DNA from: Lachnospiraceae bacterium AB2028
Lineage (GTDB): Bacteria; Bacillota; Clostridia; Lachnospirales; Lachnospiraceae
DNA length: 64,000 nt
Assembly: GCA_000621425.1 (NCBI GenBank)
Contig: JHYJ01000011.1
Span: 24,772 to 88,771, forward strand
Reading direction: 5' to 3'
Numbering within the stretch: the stretch's first letter is position 1; the number at the start of each line of letters is the position of its first letter. Both the position numbers and the translations under genes were made by a program. Under the pieces are notes generated by a model. That model did not search any database. It was not told the DNA's origin and saw nothing but the letters and a program-made list of their open reading frames with translations. This document shows positions 8,301 to 15,861 of the stretch, piece after piece.

Positions 8301-9270
8301 TGGAATCAATGATACTGCTCTTTATCGCAAGCTTATTGTATATTGGCTTTATGAGTTCGTTATATTCATCCTCCAGCTCTTTATTCTGGGATACTGCAAG
8401 CCTCATTTCCTTTGAATGTGAAAATGCCTTCAGTGTCGCCATACGGCAGGAGTAATTCTTTATGAAATCCGCATCATTGGCATAGTTAAAAATATCCAAG
8501 TTAAGATCAGCCATTTCCAGCAGCATATGGATACATTCTTTTCCGTATGACTCTGAATCCAGCATGTTCATAACTCTTTTCTGGTGAGATACTTTATCCT
8601 TTTTTTTCTTTTCCTTTGGAAGCCTGTCAAAGAAAAACCTCGCGCTTGTATTCTGTCCTGATTTTGTCTCTGAATAATCCCTCCACTGAGCATAAAAAGC
8701 AATATCGCTTATCATGTTGCCTGTCCCATCCAGGTGGTCCAGATCGTTCAGATAGCCATCTATCTGATCTGCATCGTAGGCCTGTGCTCCGGCAGGAAGA
8801 TTTGAGTTAAGGATCGACTCCAGCGCAACATCTCTGCCCTTTTTAAGTAGGTTAAGCTCGCGAACTGCTTTTGCCTGACGCTCGGCTTTTTCGTTAAATT
8901 TCTCCCCGCGTTTCGTGCGCTGTGACTGGCTTAACGAAGCCACATCAGTCTTTATACGCGCCTTATTCATTTCATCATCTATTTCTTTTTTCGTAGGAAC
9001 ATGCACTTTATTAAGCCATGCAGAACGCCTTATTACAGCAGAACTATCCAGATAGCTATCAAGGCTGTTTTCACTCATTTCCTTCGACAGCTTCTCCAAA
9101 ATAGCATTCTTTCTCTGGTTAACAACATCAGCCGTAGCAGGCGCCATTGTTTCCGGCAAAGCCATTTCTTTCTTCCATACAGGATCTTCAACTTCTCTTG
9201 TCGCAGAATTAAATATGGCACGTGTCCTGTTTACCAAACCGCTGTACATGCTGTCTTTTCCGTATCCCAT
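5308..9270 (-). CDS. Giant (1,320 aa) charged, helical protein of unknown function
   Basis: A very large soluble protein with no recognisable catalytic motif, signal peptide or membrane segment. It is rich in Lys, Glu, Asp, Ala and Met. A run of about 50 residues near 430-480 is almost pure K/E/A (KKEEKKEAKKEEK and similar) and should form a charged helix or coiled coil. A second helical stretch near 1000-1080 (KIAELEREQMSLKQKK, MEEINAQILKNDLMLEEIRKEKK) looks like a coiled coil. The frame continues 14 codons further upstream to 9312, but the ATG at 9270 is preceded by GAGGAGGATAAGATC and is preferred. It follows a GNAT gene by 34 bp and precedes hemZ by 21 bp. A structural or effector-like role is possible, but I do not recognise the family. 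Confidence 0.72.
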   Translation of the reverse strand: MGYGKDSMYSGLVNRTRAIFNSATREVEDPVWKKEMALPETMAPATADVVNQRKNAILEKLSKEMSENSLDSYLDSSAVIRRSAWLNKVHVPTKKEIDDEMNKARIKTDVASLSQSQRTKRGEKFNEKAERQAKAVRELNLLKKGRDVALESILNSNLPAGAQAYDADQIDGYLNDLDHLDGTGNMISDIAFYAQWRDYSETKSGQNTSARFFFDRLPKEKKKKDKVSHQKRVMNMLDSESYGKECIHMLLEMADLNLDIFNYANDADFIKNYSCRMATLKAFSHSKEMRLAVSQNKELEDEYNELIKPIYNKLAIKSSIIDSIIEDYEMRIKMIRSPYYALLASKDIDKMSVDELQARANNALEAGDMVVAEYLDAMLDKREKTGNVLFVFEKFSKGTRASDIEKRAMKKMGKISDAAKKEEKKEAKKEEKVRKAEKKKEDALEKAEEAVLMAQEHEMVKNTMTNFIDNLGDDYTRIKNTNKKIKESDAIVMTLEKRADRHTADFERDKVLHRNYPLRQLKNLPMDYTAFLTGCTDSEKKAIRWLNDRLAFSGMEKTGNLNENIPDLDAKLEAYYDRLILLVRTGERIGEATQSVTNPGVDFELLEGNYKYNKNFTKAELSQHKAIQDGIKNFKNKIINSKEHKELCDAIKANALEICNDLMIAYSKEMTEDEALQKLGPAMSLVMKNARYDYDEDVKKASGSIYVRKMPRVLPEEADRANKLFLGKKTDKKSKEGYPENGMKIEQYMRAMDRYYDNKEEERASYSDIKGAGDLFDEYACLPFMDTKDRKQFIKASVAISGKSFSKMNKKDAAAFRKGMEQVFDHLLKLNLDSLAFKNDEEMFNKFSELKGFADIGVVLGKMIKKYKKAGGILGAEEQSRLSAMGDTLYGIWKYIDVKSIMAVNPDWAYTDHNKLLKLSEDKLREISLDQHHLTYAHDRKIAELEREQMSLKQKKEGYVKARNKAVLNIDKSPALANKLGIEDDQPAVDSVMQDAEKKMEEINAQILKNDLMLEEIRKEKKEALMHSDLAERLVLLKALEKESVETECYHVTEATPLKTAYTFNKTVYGRNESYVIWEGVAREYAASKEKINKNLWPSNSIADHTIDNLYYLGEKKCFLSELSDKIKITEFKTKEINKDNVSVALQGLLIQFKNVERDGEKCAFKQFKPLGMPLSKDEAAGLGAAIAMYEPILTYARDLDKLFADKEYIRKEVLESLGEADLALYKEIIGFSNSFLPMIEDFNRLMTDEKLSDENAEQIRMAMETYLQTLFVADQQNGEIDAKTWTMPSKTGDYKDFFDAVADDKAMETLKKKYYAKIK

Positions 9271-9304
9271 GATCTTATCCTCCTCTTTAACCTTTCTGAA
9301 TTTA

Positions 9305-10138
9305 TCATGCAAGTACAGCGCTGATTGTACTGCCGGTGCTCACCAGCAGTTCTTCATCGCCCACCATCTTCTTTGCAAATGCTTCAACTTTTTTATCCAT
9401 AGTCACAAACTGCAGCTCACAGTTTTCAATGTCCCTGCTTTCTGTTACCACGTCTTTAAGCCTGCGGATAATGCTTACCAATGCAGCTGCATCTTTCTTG
9501 AATATAAACATATACAGTATGACTATCGTGTTGCCGTTATCACGGCACAACAAACAGGACTCAGGGCTTCCGCTTTTTTCGTTGAAAGCAAAAAATGACA
9601 GTTCCTTGGAAACCTGTGCATTATCCAGGATATCCGGATCACAGCCCTCATCATACAGCGCACCCTTGAATTCAAGTTTCTCATCTTTTGTCAGTCGTGC
9701 GAGATTTTTTATCTTATGTGATGACTTGAGCTTAAGCATATCGGAAAAAGCCTTTGATGAAAGGAACGATTCCACCGGCACACGGTAAGCCGTACCGTCC
9801 CTTAAGATAAGAAAGCCCAAAGACATAAACAGACCGTGAAGGTCATCCGATGATTCACAGTAATTAACATGTATAGGCAGCTCCCCTATATCTTCCGCAA
9901 GAGCCTTTACATTGCTTATCATCGTTGTAGCGATCCGGTTGCGTCTGAACTTTTCAGCCACATATATATAATCAAGTATCAGTGCTCCACCTAAAAAATC
10001 AAAAAGGCAGACGCCACACGCTGTACCGTCTGCTATCGCACCCACGCATAACTGATAATCATCAAGCGAATACCCCGGCATGAGCGGTTCAAAGTATTCA
10101 GCATTTTCTTCTGTTATTCTTGTGATTGTGATTTCCAT
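9305..10138 (-). CDS. GNAT-family acetyltransferase (N-terminal domain) with extra C-terminal region
   Basis: A 277-residue protein. Residues about 1-130 show a GNAT fold: YIYVAEKFRRNRIATTMIS is the acetyl-CoA-binding motif A, and LHGLFMSLGF is the motif B region. The C-terminal half (about 140-277) is an additional, possibly degenerate, second acetyltransferase-like half (SPESCLLCRDNGNTIVILYMF, AALVSIIRRLKD). Substrate unknown. GGGGGAAGTAAT precedes the start. Located between the metallo-beta-lactamase gene and the giant gene on the same strand. Confidence 0.7.
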   Translation of the reverse strand: MEITITRITEENAEYFEPLMPGYSLDDYQLCVGAIADGTACGVCLFDFLGGALILDYIYVAEKFRRNRIATTMISNVKALAEDIGELPIHVNYCESSDDLHGLFMSLGFLILRDGTAYRVPVESFLSSKAFSDMLKLKSSHKIKNLARLTKDEKLEFKGALYDEGCDPDILDNAQVSKELSFFAFNEKSGSPESCLLCRDNGNTIVILYMFIFKKDAAALVSIIRRLKDVVTESRDIENCELQFVTMDKKVEAFAKKMVGDEELLVSTGSTISAVLA

Positions 10139-10196
10139 ATTACTTCCCCCTTTTAGAATCGTTTGACCAGTGGAATTTTACTTTGTTTCAATATTT

Positions 10197-10871
10197 TTAA
10201 CCACAAAACGGATTATATTTCTTTTCATGGCCTATGGTAGTATCGCCATTATGTCCCGGATAAACCACAGTTTCATCCGGCAGTACCAAAAGCCTTTCTT
10301 TTATGCTTCTTACAAGGGTACTCATACTTCCGGTAGGAAAATCAGAACGTCCTACGGATTCCTCGAAAAGAGTATCGCCGGAGAAAAGAATGCCGGCTGA
10401 TTTAAAATAAAAACAGCACCCACCGACGGTATGCCCCGGGGTTGCTATCACCTGGCAGGAAAAACCTTCCTGCTCCTCATCGCTTATTTCCATTCCGTCT
10501 TTGCCAAATGTAAGCCACTGCCCGTCACTTACATAGCCGTCAGGCTCAAATGTTATGGGCTCACCGCAGAAAGCTAAGGACACATTCTTGGACGGATCCA
10601 CTATAAGTTCTTTTTCCTTGTCTAAACAGTATGCCTTAGCGCCGCTTTTTTCACAGAGCTCCTTTGCCCCGGTCATGTGGTCAAAATGCCCATGAGTCAG
10701 AAGCACTGCCGACAGCTTTATCCCCATTTCTTCAAGCTTGTCAGCTATAGCGCCGCCCCTGTCTGCAGGGTCGATAAATACTCCGGTGCCGTTACTGTCA
10801 TATATGCAGTAACAGTTGGTTCCTACCATACCGAGCGTCATGCCAACTATCTTGTAATCTGTATTTCCCAT
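10197..10871 (-). CDS. MBL-fold (glyoxalase II-like) metallohydrolase
   Basis: A 224-residue metallo-beta-lactamase fold hydrolase. The metal-binding motif is LTHGHFDHMTGA (HxHxDH) near residue 60. A later histidine is in ATPGHTVGGCCFY, the aspartate in FSGDTLFEESVGRSDFPTGS, and a final histidine in VYPGHNGDTTIGHEKK. The layout matches YcbL/glyoxalase II-like thioesterases that lack the long C-terminal domain. GGGGGGTACGA precedes the ATG. It follows relA by 26 bp, an arrangement common in Firmicutes (apt-relA-MBL). Confidence 0.88.
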   Translation of the reverse strand: MGNTDYKIVGMTLGMVGTNCYCIYDSNGTGVFIDPADRGGAIADKLEEMGIKLSAVLLTHGHFDHMTGAKELCEKSGAKAYCLDKEKELIVDPSKNVSLAFCGEPITFEPDGYVSDGQWLTFGKDGMEISDEEQEGFSCQVIATPGHTVGGCCFYFKSAGILFSGDTLFEESVGRSDFPTGSMSTLVRSIKERLLVLPDETVVYPGHNGDTTIGHEKKYNPFCG

Positions 10872-10897
10872 TCGTACCCCCCTATCACATTTATAGC

Positions 10898-13360
10898 CTA
10901 CTCCGGCCTCTTAACATCTATTACGCTCTTTGTATTCCTGAGCCTTGTTGCTATCATGCTCACTTCATCTCGGCTGGAAACTTCAAAAGAGATGTTCATT
11001 GTGGCCATGCCCCTTGCATTCGTCTTAGTGGTAAGGGCCTGTATGTCTATGTCGCTGTCTGACATCACCCTTGAAATATCCGCTAAGAGTCCCGAACGGT
11101 TCTCCGCATATACAAGAAGCTCAACCATGTACCTGCTGCCGGGTGACGTAGCCGCATCCAGCTCCCACTCCGCCTCTACTAATCTTTCCACTTCGTTTTC
11201 CGGAATGGTGAGTATATTTACGCAGTCTTTTCTGTGAATGGTCACGCCGCGGCCTCTCGTTACATAGCCGATGATGTCGTCCCCCGGAAGCGGTGTGCAG
11301 CACTTAGGAAATCTTATGGCCACATTACCTGCGCCCTTTACTATTATGCTGTTGCCGGCAATGGAGTTTGGCTTGCGGGTTACGCTTGACTTCTGCTCCT
11401 TTTCACTGATCTCCTCCAGTATATCCTCGTCTGACGGAACAGTCCTCTTGTCATAGCCGCTCACCTCTATGAGCTTGTTGACTATCTGGCCTTCCTTCAA
11501 TGCACCATGGCCGACAGCCGCAAGGATGTTATCCCAGTCCTTAAAGCCGTACTTCTTCAGAAGATGCGACTCATACTCAGGCTTAAGCAGATCTGAAGGT
11601 TCTATGTTCCTGGACTTAAGATAAGCCTGGAGCATATCCCTTCCCTTTTCAATATTCTCTTCCTTGAACTCATTCCTGAACCACTGTGTTATCTTGGTCT
11701 TGGCCTGAGTTGACTTAACAATGTTCAGCCAGTCCCTGCTGGGTCCCCTGGCATTGGCCGACTGCATGATCTCTATCACGTCGCCGTTTTTTATCTCGTA
11801 ATTTATGGTTACCAGCTTGCCGTTTACCCTGGCGCCCATCATATGATTTCCTATATCGGAATGAATGCTGTAGGCAAAATCGATAGGTGTGGAACCGGCC
11901 GGAAGATTCTTTACATCTCCGGTGGGAGTAAAGCAGTATACGCTGTCTGAAAAAAGATTCAGGTCATTTTTGAGCAGGCTCATGAACTCCTTGCTGTCGC
12001 CCATGTCCTTCTGCCATTCAAGTATCTGCTGCAGCCAGTTAAGCTTTTCCTCTTCCTGAAGCTCTGGTTTCTTTCCATCTGAGGACTCCTTGTATTTCCA
12101 GTGAGCCGCAATACCGTATTCGGCAGTGCGGTGCATCTCGTAGGTACGAATCTGAATCTCAAAGGGCACGCCGTTCGTGCCTGCAAGGGTGGTATGCAGC
12201 GACTGGTACATATTTGCCTTGGGAACAGCAATGTAATCCTTAAACCTGCCGGGAATAGGCTTGTACATTTCATGAATAACGCCAAGAGCGGCATAACAGT
12301 CCCTTACGCTGGCAACAATTATGCGCACAGCAAAGAGATCGTATATCTGGTCCAGTGTCTTATTCTGGTTCTTCATTTTTTTATAAATGCTGAAGAAATG
12401 CTTGGCCCTTCCGTCAATCTTGGCGGATATGCCTGCGGCACTGATATGTTTTGTGACCTCGTTAACGATATCCTGAACTACTCTCTCACGTTCGGACTTT
12501 CTCTCCGCTATCATTACGGACAGCCTGTGGTAAAAATCAGGCTCAAGATACTTAAGGCACAGATCTTCCAATTCAACTTTGATCTTGGAAATACCGAGAC
12601 GCTGTGCTATGGGCGCATAGATATCAAGTGTTTCGCGCGCAATTTCTTTCTGCTTTTCCGGACTATGGTACGAAAGAGTACGCATATTATGCAGACGGTC
12701 CGCAAGCTTTATCATTATGACACGGATATCCTTGGCCATTGCAAGAAACATCTTTCTAAGATTCCTGGCCTGCAGCTCAACCTTGTCGGAACTGTACTGT
12801 ATCTGTGAGAGCTTGGTCACACCGTCAACAAGAAAAGCTACTTCTTCTCCGAAGCTTTCCTTGAGCTCATCTATAGTCATGACCGTATCTTCCACCACAT
12901 CATGAAGAAGACCTGCCGCTATGGTCTCCTTGTCCATTTCCATTTCGGCAAGTATTATTCCCACGCACAGCGGATGGATTATGTACGGTTCACCAGACTT
13001 TCTCTTCTGGTCCTTATGAAAGCGTCCGGCAGTCTCATATGCTTTTTGAATAAGTGAAATGTCTTCTGAAGGGTGATACTTCCTGACCCTGTCCGTCAGC
13101 TCCCGGTACAGGTCTTCAGGGCTCTGAAATTCTTCGATGTTTTCTATGCGGCCGTAATCAATGACAACAGGCGTGGAACCGTTAACATCAGTTCCGGCAG
13201 CCGCAATATCTTCCTTCGGTAATTCCTGTGGTTCTTCTTCCTGCTCAGGCTCATTTTTTTCAGATGAAAAAGACGCATCGGAAACAGACTCAGATGCTTC
13301 CTCTGCGCTTTCAATAATCTTTTCGATCTCATCTATTTCATTTTTTACCCTGGCATTCAA
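10898..13360 (-). CDS. relA: Bifunctional (p)ppGpp synthetase/hydrolase (RelA/SpoT homologue)
   Basis: Long RSH stringent-response enzyme of 820 residues making and breaking (p)ppGpp. In order: an acidic, Glu/Ser-rich N-terminal extension of about 75 residues; an HD hydrolase domain with SGEPYIIHPLCV and AAGLLHDVVEDT; a synthetase domain (AKHFFSIYKKMKNQ, FAVRIIV, FKDYIAVPKANMYQSLHTT); a TGS domain (VYCFTPTGDVKNLPAGSTPIDFAY); a Cys-rich zinc-finger region (RFPKCCTPLPGDDIIGYVTRGRGV); and a C-terminal ACT domain (ENRSGLLADISRVMS). The intact HD motif suggests hydrolase activity is kept. The acidic extension is not usual in the family. It starts 7 bp after apt. Confidence 0.95.
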   Translation of the reverse strand: MNARVKNEIDEIEKIIESAEEASESVSDASFSSEKNEPEQEEEPQELPKEDIAAAGTDVNGSTPVVIDYGRIENIEEFQSPEDLYRELTDRVRKYHPSEDISLIQKAYETAGRFHKDQKRKSGEPYIIHPLCVGIILAEMEMDKETIAAGLLHDVVEDTVMTIDELKESFGEEVAFLVDGVTKLSQIQYSSDKVELQARNLRKMFLAMAKDIRVIMIKLADRLHNMRTLSYHSPEKQKEIARETLDIYAPIAQRLGISKIKVELEDLCLKYLEPDFYHRLSVMIAERKSERERVVQDIVNEVTKHISAAGISAKIDGRAKHFFSIYKKMKNQNKTLDQIYDLFAVRIIVASVRDCYAALGVIHEMYKPIPGRFKDYIAVPKANMYQSLHTTLAGTNGVPFEIQIRTYEMHRTAEYGIAAHWKYKESSDGKKPELQEEEKLNWLQQILEWQKDMGDSKEFMSLLKNDLNLFSDSVYCFTPTGDVKNLPAGSTPIDFAYSIHSDIGNHMMGARVNGKLVTINYEIKNGDVIEIMQSANARGPSRDWLNIVKSTQAKTKITQWFRNEFKEENIEKGRDMLQAYLKSRNIEPSDLLKPEYESHLLKKYGFKDWDNILAAVGHGALKEGQIVNKLIEVSGYDKRTVPSDEDILEEISEKEQKSSVTRKPNSIAGNSIIVKGAGNVAIRFPKCCTPLPGDDIIGYVTRGRGVTIHRKDCVNILTIPENEVERLVEAEWELDAATSPGSRYMVELLVYAENRSGLLADISRVMSDSDIDIQALTTKTNARGMATMNISFEVSSRDEVSMIATRLRNTKSVIDVKRPE

Positions 13361-13367
13361 TCCGATA

Positions 13368-13913
13368 TCAGTCCCCGCTGTACCTTACCGCTGAATAAAG
13401 CTTGTATCCGGATATCTTCTCCCGGCCCTTAAGATCAGGCAGTTCAATAATAACAACAACAGCCGCTACTTCGGCCCCAAGGGACTCCACCAGCTTGATC
13501 ATAGCTTCTGTGGTACCGCCGGTTGCGATCAGATCATCAACAATAAGCACCTTGTCGCCCTTTTTTACGCTGTCCTTATGCATCTCAATGGTAGCCTGGC
13601 CATATTCCAGGTCATAGCTCATCTCAACAGTCTCTGCAGGAAGCTTTCCCTTTTTCCTGATCAGTACAAAGGGCTTACCTTCGTTATATGCAAGGGGTGC
13701 GCCGAATATAAAGCCCCTTGACTCAGCTCCGGCTACAACATTATATTCAACATCAGATGCCATCTCAGCCATGGTGTCCACAGCAAGCTTAAAGCCGTCA
13801 CCGTCACCGATAAGCGTGGTGATATCCCTGAACTGTATCCCTGCGCTAGGAAAATCAGGAATTGTCCTAATGTATGATTTTAACTTTTCTTCGTTCCGAT
13901 AATTGTCAGCCAT
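13368..13913 (-). CDS. apt: Adenine phosphoribosyltransferase
   Basis: A purine-salvage enzyme of 181 residues that converts adenine plus PRPP to AMP. The start of the fold is FRDITTLIGDGDGF, and VVAGAESRGFIFG is an Apt signature. The PRPP-binding loop is VLIVDDLIATGGTTEAM near residue 125. Full length for the family. AGAGGTAAGCTT precedes the ATG. It is followed after 7 bp by relA, a conserved neighbour in Firmicutes, and preceded by the AEP genes after 31 bp. Confidence 0.95.
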   Translation of the reverse strand: MADNYRNEEKLKSYIRTIPDFPSAGIQFRDITTLIGDGDGFKLAVDTMAEMASDVEYNVVAGAESRGFIFGAPLAYNEGKPFVLIRKKGKLPAETVEMSYDLEYGQATIEMHKDSVKKGDKVLIVDDLIATGGTTEAMIKLVESLGAEVAAVVVIIELPDLKGREKISGYKLYSAVRYSGD

Positions 13914-13944
13914 AAGCTTACCTCTTTCTCGATTTATTAAAGAC

Positions 13945-15063
13945 TCACTTACTAAGAAACTTCATAAAGTTCTCTTTATTCTCCATTGCTGTAGTGGTAG
14001 GCCTTCCCAGGTCATCCCTTGCACCCACCTGGCATTTTACTTCTATAAGGCTGAGCTCACCGGCAGCCTTTGCCTTTTTAAGTTCTGCATCAAGACTGTC
14101 AAAATCCGAAACGCTTACTGCATTGGGATATCCACAAGCCTTTGCCACTGCAACTACATCTATAGAAGATGCTGCCGTAGGCATACCGCCTACTGTTTCA
14201 TGCGCCTCGTTATTTATCACGATATGTATAAAATTCTTCGGTGCAAATTTTCCTACTACAGCCATCGCACCCATGTGCATGAGCATTGCACCATCTCCGT
14301 CTATGCACCAGACTGTTTTATCCGGCTTGTTCACAGCCACACCCAGCGCTATTGATGAGCAGTGACCCATGGAGCCTACGGTCAGGAAATCCCTGCCGTG
14401 CTCACCATCAGTTGCAGTTCTGTTTTCAAAAAGCTCCCTGCTGATCTTGCCGGTGGTAGAAACTATTGCGTCATCGCCGCTTACCGCTGTGATGTGGGCG
14501 ATTGCCTCTTCCCGGTTCATGGTATATTCATTCTTATAATCTACTTTTCCGTCATAGGAAAGAGCCCCCTTCTTTATGATGAAGGCTACCTGCTTACCTG
14601 CTGCCAGATCCTTTTCAAAATCCTTCATGGCAGCTGCCAATGCATCTTCCGTGCATTCCTTATCTATCACGAAAGTCCTGACATCCATATCCTCCATAAG
14701 CTTAACGGTAACTATTCCCTGATAGATGTGCTGAGGCTCGTCATGCACACCGGGCTCACCTCTCCAGCCGATCACGAAGATCATGGGAATTCCGTATACT
14801 TTGTCATTAAGAAGTGACGCAAGGGGATTGATGATATTACCCTCGCCGCTGTTCTGCATATATACAACAGGAACCTTACCTGTGGCAAGATGATATCCTG
14901 CTGCCAGTGCAGCCGCGTTTCCTTCATTAGCTGCGATCACATGGCGCTTGGCATCTATGCCGTACCTGTCCATCAGAAAATTGCACAGTGCCTTCAGCTG
15001 GCTGTCAGGAACTCCTGCATAGAAATCCGCGCCTAAAACTTCCGTTAATTTTTCAGCTGTCAT
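13945..15063 (-). CDS. ppd: Phosphonopyruvate decarboxylase
   Basis: Thiamine-diphosphate enzyme of 372 residues that decarboxylates phosphonopyruvate to phosphonoacetaldehyde, pulling the unfavourable PEP mutase reaction forward. The N-terminal Pyr domain has FYAGVPDSQLKALCNF and AANEGNAAALAAGYHLATG, where the glutamate contacts ThDP. The C-terminal PP domain has GSMGHCSSIALGVA and the metal/ThDP motif IDGDGAMLMHMGA, then HIVINNEAHETVGGMPT. Length and motifs match Ppd. It follows the cytidylyltransferase by 19 bp; GAGAGGTGAAAC precedes the start. Confidence 0.93.
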   Translation of the reverse strand: MTAEKLTEVLGADFYAGVPDSQLKALCNFLMDRYGIDAKRHVIAANEGNAAALAAGYHLATGKVPVVYMQNSGEGNIINPLASLLNDKVYGIPMIFVIGWRGEPGVHDEPQHIYQGIVTVKLMEDMDVRTFVIDKECTEDALAAAMKDFEKDLAAGKQVAFIIKKGALSYDGKVDYKNEYTMNREEAIAHITAVSGDDAIVSTTGKISRELFENRTATDGEHGRDFLTVGSMGHCSSIALGVAVNKPDKTVWCIDGDGAMLMHMGAMAVVGKFAPKNFIHIVINNEAHETVGGMPTAASSIDVVAVAKACGYPNAVSVSDFDSLDAELKKAKAAGELSLIEVKCQVGARDDLGRPTTTAMENKENFMKFLSK

Positions 15064-15082
15064 GTTTCACCTCTCTGTTATC

Positions 15083-15820
15083 TCACTGATTACCGGCATC
15101 CCAGTCGGGATCGACCGCTGCCAGTTCATCAATGGAATCAATCTCAGTTATCGCGCCATCTGCTATGGGATGAACCGTCAGATCAAGCTTATCTAAATTG
15201 TTGTTTACCACATCATCCCAAAAAAGCTCTTCGTATCCGCCTTTTTCATAAGCCTCATAAATGGCACTCTTTAATGTTTCCGCATCCGACGCCTTAAACC
15301 ATGATATACCCACCATGTTATAGACATCAGTACCGCCCTTTCCTACTCTCGTAATGCGTTTGTTTTCATCCTGCTCAAATACCCAGTCATCAGACCGGCC
15401 GTTGACCATCCTGCCAAAGTAACAGGAATGATCCAGGTCTGCCATAAACACAGCCGGATCCGGAATATAGAGATCAGCCTCGCATATGAAAGTATCCGCA
15501 ATTCCGATAGCACCTGCATCACAGGCCGCCTTCACGGAAGAAATGTTGTTAACAGTTTCATACTCCGTATTCTTAAGAACCTTCAGTACGATGCCTTTTT
15601 CAGCATCCGAGTACTCTTTCTCCAGCACTTCAAACTGTTCGCCCTTGTAGCCGGTTACAACAAATATTTTTTTTACTCCCCTGGCTATAAGCCCATGTAT
15701 CACGGTATCTATCATTCTTTTACCATGAACTTTTACAAGGGGTTTTGCGATCCTGTCCGTAAGGGGACGCATCCGGGAACCAAGTCCCGCAGCCATCAAT
15801 ACGGCTATTTCTTCAGCCAT
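15083..15820 (-). CDS. LicC-like nucleotidyltransferase, predicted AEP cytidylyltransferase
   Basis: A 245-residue nucleotidyltransferase of the LicC/phosphocholine cytidylyltransferase type. The nucleotide-binding signature is AVLMAAGLGSRMRPLT with downstream KPLVKVHGKRMI, and the metal-binding aspartate sits in TFICEADLYIPDP. In bacterial phosphonate loci such enzymes (PntC type) activate AEP to CMP-AEP for transfer to surface polymers. Here the transaminase, often fused in PntC, is a separate gene. The start at 15820 follows GTGGAGGCTGAA; an upstream in-frame ATG at 15832 is less likely. AEP specificity is inferred from the neighbours; choline phosphate or a sugar phosphate is possible. 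Confidence 0.8.
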   Translation of the reverse strand: MAEEIAVLMAAGLGSRMRPLTDRIAKPLVKVHGKRMIDTVIHGLIARGVKKIFVVTGYKGEQFEVLEKEYSDAEKGIVLKVLKNTEYETVNNISSVKAACDAGAIGIADTFICEADLYIPDPAVFMADLDHSCYFGRMVNGRSDDWVFEQDENKRITRVGKGGTDVYNMVGISWFKASDAETLKSAIYEAYEKGGYEELFWDDVVNNNLDKLDLTVHPIADGAITEIDSIDELAAVDPDWDAGNQ

Positions 15821-15861
15821 TTCAGCCTCCACTTAACTTTCCGGTTTTATATCTTCAGATC

